A stretch of DNA of 64,000 nucleotides from Podospora comata (Eukaryota > Ascomycota > Sordariomycetes > Sordariales > Podosporaceae): the NCBI GenBank assembly GCA_017354895.1, contig CP071496.1, positions 496,001 through 560,000 of the forward strand, written 5' to 3'. A model generated the notes under the pieces. It ran no database searches. It was not told the DNA's origin and saw nothing but the letters and a program-made list of their open reading frames with translations. This document shows positions 56,206-64,000 of the stretch, one piece after another (positions within the stretch are counted from its first letter, which is position 1; every line of letters starts with the position of its first letter). The position numbers and the translations under genes were made by a program.

Positions 56206-57071
56206 TGTCAGGGTAGTATGGAGGGCTTGTTGATATGAAGATTTGATGATGATGATGATGATGGTGAGGATGCTGTTTACTTTGAATTCGGGAGGGAATG
56301 ATGACTTTATAGTACTTCACTTGACGAGAATAACCCCCTTCCGTCTTTCCTTGAATCACATCATATCACCTACCTAGGTACCTAACCGGCAACCAAGTCA
56401 TATCGCCAAGTATCTCGCTGCACCTAAGATCCCTGAACAGCATATCATACCGCCGAACGTATAAACTCCGAACATGCTTACACTGGGAAGCCTGAAACAA
56501 AACAACATGGGAGGTGATTGGATAATTGAAGATGGTGCATCTGTCCGCGTCGCTATACGAGCCAAAAGGATCTTACCCTACCAAGTTTTTGTAGGACAGA
56601 TGGCTAGAAAAAATTGGTATCGTTGAAAGAGATGCATGTCGAGTAGTTGATATTTGCTCACAAGGGACGAGCGGTGTGCAGATACGAGGGTGCATTGGGA
56701 GAAGGCAGGAATATATGTCTGGAAGGAGGATCGAGTGATTCGTCACCACTACAGGGGTGAGCTTATGGGTGCAGCAAGGCCAAGGCGGCTGTGGGCAGGG
56801 GAAGGGGAAAACATGGAGATGTCAGCCCTACCGAGTATATGAGAACTTTTGTTCCAAAAAGACACGGCTGTAAGGTACCAGAACGTCGTGCTGGCATTCG
56901 GCGACGGAGATATTCACAAAAGTTCAAAGAGGGGTTGAAGCCGAGAGGGACAGGAACTTGAATACAGCTAATAACAAACATCTTGAATGCACATCATCAA
57001 CTCCTCATCAGCGCCAGTCAAAGCAAAGCATCTGTCCGTGAGAATAACATCCAGAGCCCATCCAATTCCTC
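56206..57071. other. Intergenic, no gene seen
   Basis: Holds the promoter and leader of the repeat protein gene, including an ATC/GAT-type triplet run near 56245-56265. No supportable frame. Confidence 0.5.
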
Positions 57072-57575
57072 CTAGGCACCAGCCTTACCCTTGCCCTCCT
57101 CCTTCAACTCCCGAATCCTCCTATGCACCTCCACAAAAACCAACCCATCCAAAATCTCCGTCACCTCCGTAATCTTCTCCCCGTTCTCATTAAAGTTTAC
57201 AAACCACGAGACATCCAGCTTTACCTCCTCGTTCTCCCCATTCGCCAGGTGCAAATTGTCAATGTACGCCGTCCTCGCGGCCCCAGTCATTGTCTCTGCG
57301 TCGACAACCAAATGCGTGATATCTACCGATTTGGTCCCGATGAACCGGGATTCACTCGCGTATTGAGCCTCCCATGTCGCCACGTCAAAGGCAAAGTCTG
57401 GCGGTGCGCCTATGCTAGCGAGGAAAGATGCGGGGGCGATGTAGCGGAGGCAGTCGGGGGAGAGGACGGAAGAGAGGAGAGAGGGGTTTTTCTCGGTTGT
57501 TGCTTCGATGGGGCCGTGGAGGAAGGTTTTGAGGGTGAGGTGGAGGGTTTGGTGGAGGTTGGGGGTTGTTGCCAT
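57072..57575 (-). CDS. SnoaL-like / NTF2-fold protein
   Basis: The 167-residue intronless frame has the layout of fungal SnoaL-like proteins. An N-terminal helix (TLHLTLKTFLHGPIEATTEK) is followed by SPDCLRYIAPASFLASIGAP. Strands follow with THLVVDAETMTGAARTAYID, then EVKLDVSWFVNFNENGEKIT and a final DGLVFVEVHRRIRELKEE. The fold forms a small cone-shaped pocket; members range from polyketide cyclases to proteins without known activity, so no reaction is assigned. No signal peptide, hence probably cytosolic. The start at ATG 57573-57575 is the only sensible one. Confidence 0.75.
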   Translation of the reverse strand: MATTPNLHQTLHLTLKTFLHGPIEATTEKNPSLLSSVLSPDCLRYIAPASFLASIGAPPDFAFDVATWEAQYASESRFIGTKSVDITHLVVDAETMTGAARTAYIDNLHLANGENEEVKLDVSWFVNFNENGEKITEVTEILDGLVFVEVHRRIRELKEEGKGKAGA

Positions 57576-57908
57576 TGTGGTGGATTGGGGGGGTGTTTAT
57601 GGTGTCAACAAGGAAGAATGGCGGGCAAGGTCAACAAATATCTGCTTTTATGGGGAATGTTGAATTATATCATGCTCTTACCCCTCTTTTGAGGGTGAAA
57701 AGTGTCAACGTTCATGACGTGCCATAGGTGCATGATGCCGTTGGTTGTTGGTGGTAGTTTGAATCTTTCTGCCCTTTTGGGTGTGTGTGTGTCGGTGGAG
57801 TTGACAGAAGGGATGTGATTATTGGTAAGTATTTACAAATCAAGGCACCTTGCTAGGTTACTATAGACATACTTTGTTTCCTTCCCGACAGATAAACCGA
57901 CACATAAA
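57576..57908. other. Short intergenic region
   Basis: Promoter side of the SnoaL-like gene. A short GT repeat occurs near 57780-57792. No gene seen. Confidence 0.5.
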
Positions 57909-59201
57909 CTACACAGTAATAGCCCTGGGATACATCCTCGTGCAGCTCAACCCAGTGTCGGACCCATCCCCACTCGACAGGAACACCTGATTGTTACCAC
58001 ACAACAAAATACTCTTCCTGCCACCCACATCAAGCGTGAGCTCGCCAGTCGCCGTGCTAACACACCCCTTCACTCTGATATAATTGGCAGGACTATACTC
58101 GGCACCCGTCCTCGCCTGAAGCCGAACAGACGCAGCGCTCCCTGGGCTCACCCAAGCACTGACCTTGTAGGTAGACTGCCCAACAAGGTAAAGAGTTGCC
58201 AGGTACCCCTCCTCGTCCAAGACCCATTTGTACATCTTGTAGACGTCGATGACAGGCTCGACTGGCGCTGATGCCCAATCCATACTGCCGTACAAGCCGG
58301 CCATGCCGTTGTTCAGCTGGGAAAAGAGGTAGCGCTGGCTGTTGGCGGAATCAGTCGCGACGGCGTTGAAGTTGGCGACATTACTGCATCTTTCTGCTGG
58401 GGCGACCACGGTGGAGGTGATGGTTGATGTAACGGTGGTTGTTGAACCCATGACCAAGACGTTCCCTGTTACCGTAGTCACGGCGGTGGCAGTGACCGAG
58501 GCCGTTTCAGTCTGGGTGTTGTATTCTGTGGTAGTTACTTCGTCGATGACCGTGGTGGTGGTGGAAAGAGTAACGGGAATCGGGATCGTTGTGGCAGCCA
58601 CGCTGTCGGTGAAGGTGACGGTCATTGTGGCGGCCGAGGGTGAAACGATAATAGTCTCCTGGGTGGCTCCTGCGCACTTGCAGACCGAAATATACTTCTC
58701 CCATGATGGACAATGTGCTGAGGCGTAGCTTGGAATGGATGGCGCCAGGGTGCCACTCGTGGGTGCCAGGTCGGTATCGGCGGAACGCGCCACGATTTGA
58801 GTCGCAGCACTCGGCAGGACTGTCGTGGTGGATGTGACCAAGACTGTAACGGTGTTATATGCGTGGGTAACGTAGACCAGGGAGTGCTGAGTCGTCGTGC
58901 AAGTCACCGTGGTGCTGATGGTGTTGAGCAATGTTTGGGTCTCGACAGTCGAATAAACTGTTGCCGTCGTAGCATCTGTCTCGACCACGCTGACATACTG
59001 GGTCGGAACTTCCGTCACAGTCTCGGTAACAGTGGTGACTTGGGGCGTGACTGTTACTATCTCGAGAGCCAATGAGCAATCCTGTAGGCCATCAACCAGG
59101 GGATCAGCAACGGCCTTGAAGCATTTGTTTGTGCGGCAGCAGGCGGCAGATGCCAGTTGAAGTAACCCAAAGGCCGAAACGAACGCAAGTCCCTGCTTCA
59201 T
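57909..59201 (-). CDS. Secreted Thr-rich protein with Cys motifs
   Basis: The 430-residue intronless frame begins with a signal peptide (MKQGLAFVSAFGLLQLASA) followed by CCRTNKCFKAV. Long Thr/Val/Ser-rich segments follow (VTVTPQVTTVTETVTEVPTQ and similar to about residue 265), broken by a Cys-containing piece, HCPSWEKYISVCKCAG. The C-terminal third is different and looks folded: MYKWVLDEEGYLATLYLVGQ, ARTGAEYSPANYIRVKGCVS and RKSILLCGNNQVFLSSG. This pattern of a mucin-like stalk plus a C-terminal module is common in ascomycete wall or surface glycoproteins. I know of no named domain for it. Confidence 0.75.
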   Translation of the reverse strand: MKQGLAFVSAFGLLQLASAACCRTNKCFKAVADPLVDGLQDCSLALEIVTVTPQVTTVTETVTEVPTQYVSVVETDATTATVYSTVETQTLLNTISTTVTCTTTQHSLVYVTHAYNTVTVLVTSTTTVLPSAATQIVARSADTDLAPTSGTLAPSIPSYASAHCPSWEKYISVCKCAGATQETIIVSPSAATMTVTFTDSVAATTIPIPVTLSTTTTVIDEVTTTEYNTQTETASVTATAVTTVTGNVLVMGSTTTVTSTITSTVVAPAERCSNVANFNAVATDSANSQRYLFSQLNNGMAGLYGSMDWASAPVEPVIDVYKMYKWVLDEEGYLATLYLVGQSTYKVSAWVSPGSAASVRLQARTGAEYSPANYIRVKGCVSTATGELTLDVGGRKSILLCGNNQVFLSSGDGSDTGLSCTRMYPRAITV

Positions 59202-61361
59202 CGTTTACGATAATGATGATGGGACCAAAAGAGTGACTAAAGTGAGTGTCGCAAAAGACTACAATTACCTTCGGCCAGCCCGCAACGGGGGCATTTTGCT
59301 TTTCAATGTTCCTACCATGATTCTAGATCTCCTTGGCGCTGTCAATGGTCTGAACTGTTTGGATTTGTGTGGAAATTGCGCATTGATATGGTCATGTCTG
59401 ATTGGCCCCCTTTCCTCAGCTGAACTCCATGCTGCCGCATCCTTTGAGCCGCAACCCGAAATATGCTCGATGATCTGGTAGCGTCCAGCTGAAGTCCGAG
59501 AATCCTTGTCATCTCAGGATACCTAACCCATCATCGTGAATCATAGATGTCATCTGAGTTGTCGTGAAGCGTGCCAGCAGAACTGTGAGAAGAGTGATGA
59601 TATTGTACGGCACTGGAAAATCGGCTCCGGAGAGCAGAAATCTATCTATATCAACAGCTAACCTGTGGCCCACAGGGCAGAAGCCCTAGGAGCAACCTGC
59701 CTGAAATATCACAGTTGTCCTCCGAGGAATACTGACATGACATCACAAGAAATCCCCAAGAGCCCTACCCGTACAATATGCGTTTATAGATATGACCGAG
59801 ATGGAGGAGAAAAGTTGGTGTGGTGATTATAAGAGATGCATGACTTTCACCGGATGGAAGGGAAGCTTCAGCAATTAAGAGAACCCATCAGTAAGCATGA
59901 ATATGGGATCGAAGACCTGCGTTTGTCAACAGTCATTTCTTATATACCTATTTAACCTTTCCCCTCTAGAAAAGGAGCAGCAGATGAAAACAAGCACCAC
60001 ATATTCGCATGAAACAACAGTATATCGTGGGCACAGGGACTAGTGAAACGGCTCATCTTGAGTAATACCTGAGTGTATTCGATATCGGTCGAATCTCAAG
60101 CACAGCAGGAAACCGCCCTCCCTCTGGATTTGTATTTTCCAAGACCTTAACTACAAGCCAAAACTTTACAATAAATGAGAGCGCTATTCTTTCTTTCAGT
60201 CAAGCTAGAATATAGGTGGCCGGATGACTCGCGTCTCCCTACAACATGCCTCATGAGAAGAAAGCTTGCTAGGGCATGTTTCCTCACCCAAAAGACCAGC
60301 ATGATGACGCATGGAACCTTGACATCACAGTCTCCGTGTGATTGCTCCCAGTTCATCTGGTCCCACCTTTTCTGTCAAGTCCACATGTTGGTTGCTCTGG
60401 ATTGGGGTTTTGTTGCGTATATCACACACTCTGTAGTGTTCTTTTCTCTCTCTGTTAAATTTCACCATCATCACTTTTCTCACCACCTTTTGCCTCACTT
60501 TGCGCGCCAGTGACCACTTTCACTGTTCCAATCCCCGCCTGTTCGCTAACCGACCTGGACACTGAGGACGTTTGGAGATGCGACCAGCTCGCCAACACTT
60601 GAAAGGGTTGCCTAATATACTATCTACTTGGCGAACGCCGACGTGTTCGTTTTGGCCTTGATTTGACTCAACTGTGGCTTCATGGATTGTCCGATAAGGT
60701 CCGTTAATCGGCGTGAGAGTCACGCTACCCCGTCACGGCCTTTGCCGGCTTGCATACAATGGAGCCAATATGACTTTTGGATCGCGAGCAGTTTGGCCCC
60801 CGCGCAGCTAGCCTCAATCAATTTGTCAAGGCTTCACAGATCCGTATCTCCGAGTCCATTAACATTGACGGCGGTGATTTGCAAAGGTTGAAGCTGAATA
60901 GAGGATCTGTTCGGTTATGCAAGAAACCTGTTTGCATGTCGCATTCCGGAGGTGTAGGTAAGCCCTACGAGCCGTCTGAACACGAGCCTTTCCCGTGTTG
61001 TGTAGGCGAACCGGAGGATGTCAGCAGAGTGTCGTCGCGATGCGACGTGGACGCATGTGTCCTATGCTTGTCTAGACATGAAAAGCTTGGTTATCACGAG
61101 CCTGCATGCTAGGCATCAGCAAAATTGTACAAGAAACTTCTAGCATGAGACTCGGCACAGGAACGGTGCCGAGTGCGCCCAATGATAGCTGCTGCCATGC
61201 TCACTACGATCCTGGAAAGTGGGTTTAGAAGTGTCGATAGTTCGTTTCGCTTACACGTTGTATCCCCGTCGGCATATTGCTGGGCAAGAGCCACGGCATC
61301 CGCCTTGGCGGACGTGGACAGATGTGAACAAGGCTGAAGATATCATCAACTGTCGTCGTGA

Positions 61362-61412
<51 letters not shown>

Positions 61413-61543
61413 ATAAAGGGGAGGCCATCGACCCTCAACCATCTGGATTTTCTCCTCACCCTCACCAGCATCCTCATCTCCATCCTCACCAGCATCATCA
61501 ACTTCACTTCCACCTTCAAATCTTATTCTCTTCAACCCTCAAG
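59202..61543. other. Long gene-less stretch before the LysM gene
   Basis: 2.3 kb without a supportable gene. Frames at 60.2-61.1 kb on the plus strand are open, and one is Cys-rich near its end. They lack a signal peptide, splice support or family resemblance. The final part contains a (GA)n tract and a pyrimidine-rich leader of the LysM gene. Confidence 0.5.
61364..61406. repeat. (GA)n microsatellite in the LysM gene leader or promoter
   Basis: About 21 GA units, ending roughly 140 bases upstream of the LysM start codon. Confidence 0.9.
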
Positions 61544-62149
61544 ATGAAGTTCACTCTCTCCACCGCCATCCTCACCGGGCTCGCCACCCTGGCCTCGGCC
61601 CAGTCCCCTCAAATGCCCGGCCTCGCCCCCAACTGCAACCGCTACCACTACGTTCAAAGCGGCGACACCTGCGCCGTCATCGCCGCCGCCAACGGCATCT
61701 CGGTCGCCCAGTTCCTCTCCTGGAACTCCGAAGTTAACGCGGGCTGCACCAACCTTTGGCTCAACTACTTTGTCTGCACCGGCGTCTCCTCGAGCGGCGG
61801 CACCACCACCGCTGACAACGGCGGCACAACAACAACAACCAACACTGTCACGAGCACCAATGACAATGGCGGCACAACAACAACTGCTACTGTTACCAGC
61901 ACCGCTGGGAACGGCGGCACCACCACCACCTCTGGTGGCCCTACCAGCACCCCTACCAACACCTCCCCTCAGATGCCCGGGTTGCCTTCTACCTGCTGGT
62001 TGTTCCACACCGTTGAGACAGGGGATACTTGCGAGATTATTGCTGCCAGCTATGGGGTCACGCTTGCGCAGTTTTATGCTTGGAATCCCGAGATCAACTC
62101 TACTTGCACCAACTTGTGGTTGGGATTTGCTGTTTGTGTTGGGGCGTAA
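61544..62149 (+). CDS. Secreted two-LysM chitin-binding protein (effector type)
   Basis: The 201-residue intronless protein has a signal peptide (MKFTLSTAILTGLATLASAQ) and two LysM domains. LysM 1, at about residues 33-80, includes YHYVQSGDTCAVIAAANGIS and FLSWNSEVNAGCTNLWLNYF. LysM 2, at about residues 150-200, includes FHTVETGDTCEIIAASYGVT and FYAWNPEINSTCTNLWLGFA. They are separated by a Gly/Thr/Asn-rich linker with repeated GGTTTT. Each domain is introduced by the repeated motif SPQMPGL. Such small LysM proteins bind chitin fragments and, in plant-associated fungi, help hide them from the host. In a saprotroph they may act on the fungus's own wall. No catalytic domain is present. The ATG at 61544 is chosen because the signal peptide follows. 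Confidence 0.92.
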   Translation: MKFTLSTAILTGLATLASAQSPQMPGLAPNCNRYHYVQSGDTCAVIAAANGISVAQFLSWNSEVNAGCTNLWLNYFVCTGVSSSGGTTTADNGGTTTTTNTVTSTNDNGGTTTTATVTSTAGNGGTTTTSGGPTSTPTNTSPQMPGLPSTCWLFHTVETGDTCEIIAASYGVTLAQFYAWNPEINSTCTNLWLGFAVCVGA

Positions 62150-63022
62150 GGAGAAGACCGAACGGGGCGGCTTTAGAGTCAGGGGATAGTCTTTACTGCT
62201 AGCTTGGGGAGTGTAGATAGCCAAATGGAATGTCAATGTTTGGTGAACCAACGGTCCGGGTTACCATGACAACTTGGGATTATCTTGTGAAATGTATTGT
62301 TGTGTCGAGGGAAATTTTTTGCCGTTTTCGGACTCGCTTGCAGGGTGTGTGGTTAATGAGCGGCACCCCACCCGACCTCTCATTCTGACAAACTTATTTT
62401 CGGCTTTGGCTGAAAATAATTTTCATACTGCGTGGGAATTATATTTTAACTCGATTTAAAATTAATTTTTAGTTTCTGAAATATCGGGAGACGGTAGCTA
62501 TAAAAGCTCTAAGGTATATCTATTTGACGCCGTTTGCTTCATCTACTACACTCGCAGTCTCCTGTTTTATATTTGTATGCTCAATACCTTCGTACCTACC
62601 CAGTTCCTTAGCATCAGCCGCTGCCATTGCGGGCCTAGTCACGGCAGTGAAATCATCGTGGGAGCTGTCTCGTATGATAAAGAAGAAATACGACTAGCGT
62701 ATCCTGAAAAATCAGGCAAACGATGTTATTATAAGACTACGTAGGGCTTTGCGAAACGGTAGGATTCCCCATTGGAATTATAATTTCTGGAAGAAAAAAG
62801 TTATAATTACTATCTGGGAATAAGACCGTATGTTGACTCTATTGAGAGTATATCTAAGTATATATGCTTACTATTGTCACGGTTTTGGGAGACAGTGGGG
62901 CCACGAGGAACCAATCAGGGCTGGACCGATCGAGCGAGCGGGGCTCACGGTCCAGATGGACGGAACGGACCAATAAGATGGGGATCGGGAACCGGCGGGG
63001 CTCACGGTCCACGGTCCCAAGG
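62150..63022. other. Transition into the right-hand repeat island
   Basis: 3' flank of the LysM gene, then AT-rich decayed sequence from about 62.4 kb. GC-rich sequence just before the LTR at 63023 includes GGCTCACGGTCCACGGTCCC, related to the sequence before the 35.3-kb LTR. No gene seen. Confidence 0.5.
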
Positions 63023-63409
63023 TGTGACGAACCCCTATTCAGAACCTCTGAAAGGAATACTGGTCGAAGGCACTTCTGAATAATCCTAGTTCGGTGCAGC
63101 TAAACAGTGCACAATAAAATGTCTCAATGTAAACACTAGATCTTGTGAATACAAGCTTGAATTGCATACTGCGGAACTATCTATAAGCTATCTAGTTCCT
63201 CTGTATATATAGACTTTTCCTGAGTCGTGATTACTCTGATTAGTGCCCTGACCACACTGATTACTCTGCTTAGTCTGATTAGTGCCCTGATCACACTGAT
63301 CACTCTTCCTGTGCTGTGATTGGCTCTCCTGGGTATTTCCCCGATTAGTCCCTGCTTTCGTGGTTCCACAACTAATCGTTATTCCCGTCCCTATACCAGG
63401 GTTGTAACA
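63023..63409 (+). mobile_element. LTR copy 5
   Basis: TG...CA ends (TGTGACGAACCCCTATTCAG to GGGTTGTAACA). It shares all family blocks and is well preserved. Its 3' half has repeated TGATTA/TGATCA-type motifs and resembles LTR copy 1, defining a subfamily distinct from copies 3 and 4. Confidence 0.75.
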
Positions 63410-63728
63410 TCAAGTAGGTTTGAACTACCTAAGCTATCTACCTACATTAAACCATCTATAACTCTGGACCTCTGAAAGCTGCCCCAATATCAACATAAAT
63501 CTTATACTCTAGCTATAAAGACTAAAAATAAAGCTTTTTTTTTACTTTCTTTTACTTTAAGTACCTACTAATAGCTAAATATATTAAAGAGGATGTTAAA
63601 AGTACCTAGAAATACATTACCGCTAATATAAGCTAGCGAAAAGTATTTAATAAGTACGAAATTCTAAGTACTACCTTAAAATATTATATTAATAGTACCT
63701 TACTAAAGTGCTTTACTTATAAAAATTA
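63410..63728. other. AT-rich decayed sequence
   Basis: No gene seen; many stops in all frames and TA-rich composition. Confidence 0.5.
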
Positions 63729-64000
63729 ATTGTTAGCTGGTATGCCCTGATAGGCCTATAATATAGAACCTATACAGGGTTGCTGTAGAATACAGCAGTG
63801 CGCAAGCGGAAGCGGGAGGATACGACGGCAGTGCCGAAGGAAGGGAAAGGCACTGTAATACAGTAGAGTATAAGGAATAGGAATTGCCTTTATTACTCTT
63901 ATTGCCCTTAATGCCCTTGAGGAAAAAAAGGAAAACTATTCTACAGGAGAGGAGAGAGGTCTATATATAGGCCTTTGTAGGCCTACTGTGGGTCTTGTAA
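63729..64000 (-). mobile_element. 829-bp inverted-repeat element, copy 2, cut by the window end
   Basis: TTGTTAGCTGGTATGCCCTG and the following about 270 bases match the reverse complement of the right end of the 27784-28612 element, including GGAAAACTATTCTACAG-like and GAGAGAGGTCTATATATAGG segments beyond the terminal repeat. It is thus in the opposite orientation. It is less mutated than copy 1. Confidence 0.75.

Noticed and set aside
55562-56233. Plus-strand Val-rich repeat frame
   Set aside because: It is the complement of the secreted repeat protein; no signal peptide, and the repeat keeps several frames open.
60777-61112. Possible small Cys-rich secreted protein
   Set aside because: No signal peptide at the start, irregular cysteine spacing and no splice support.
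1-64000. CRISPR array or prokaryotic-type operon
   Set aside because: Splice sites, intron-containing tRNA and gene families are fungal; the tandem repeats present are microsatellites, minisatellites or coding repeats without spacers.

Overview
The window looks like a chromosome segment of a filamentous ascomycete, most likely a Sordariomycete of the Sordariales type. The evidence is the gene structure (short GT-AG introns of about 50-75 bases with CTAAC/CTGAC branch sites and compact intergenic spaces), the gene families (HET-domain incompatibility genes, a STE2-class pheromone receptor, a Pth11-like rhodopsin-fold protein, a LysM effector, SUR7/PalI-like and DUF1996 proteins), and long AT-rich stretches of decayed repeats that look like the product of repeat-induced point mutation (RIP). 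Species cannot be named from sequence alone.

Layout. 0-6.3 kb: 3' end of an unknown gene, a HET-domain gene, a SUR7/PalI-like gene broken by an in-frame TAG, a second damaged gene and a low-complexity Ser/Arg-Glu protein. 7-24 kb is a conserved housekeeping block: indoleamine 2,3-dioxygenase (BNA2), the ESCRT-I subunit VPS23/TSG101, a long disordered protein (itself interrupted by a TAG), a multi-pass membrane protein, a NIT1-type amidase, the STE2/PRE-2 pheromone receptor, an intron-containing tRNA-Leu(CAA) and a bHLH transcription factor. 24-36 kb is a gene-poor repeat island with decayed LTR elements and two families of TA-flanked terminal-inverted-repeat elements; one intact F-box gene (30.3-31.3 kb) sits in it with normal base composition. 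The island's right edge cuts into the remains of a second HET-type gene. 38-62 kb is gene-rich and biased toward secreted or membrane proteins: a proline-rich coiled-coil protein, two DUF1996 proteins, a TMEM205-like membrane protein, a frameshifted DUF4360-like secreted protein, a very large CorA-like membrane protein, a Pth11-like receptor, two Ser/Thr-rich wall-type proteins, a SnoaL-like protein and a two-LysM effector. 62.4-64 kb is a second repeat island carrying further copies of the LTR and of the larger inverted-repeat element.

The genes do not form an obvious single pathway. The most informative features are evolutionary: several genes broken by nonsense changes or single-base frameshifts near the repeat islands, a HET gene whose 5' half has been replaced by RIP-like sequence, and a DUF1996 pair with 10 versus 3 exons. 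I did not find a clearly new biological system. The best candidates for a second look are the interrupted genes (three in-frame TAG codons and one A-run frameshift) and the large CorA-like protein. Exon joins were worked out by hand from splice consensus and reading phase; no search or composition calculation was run.
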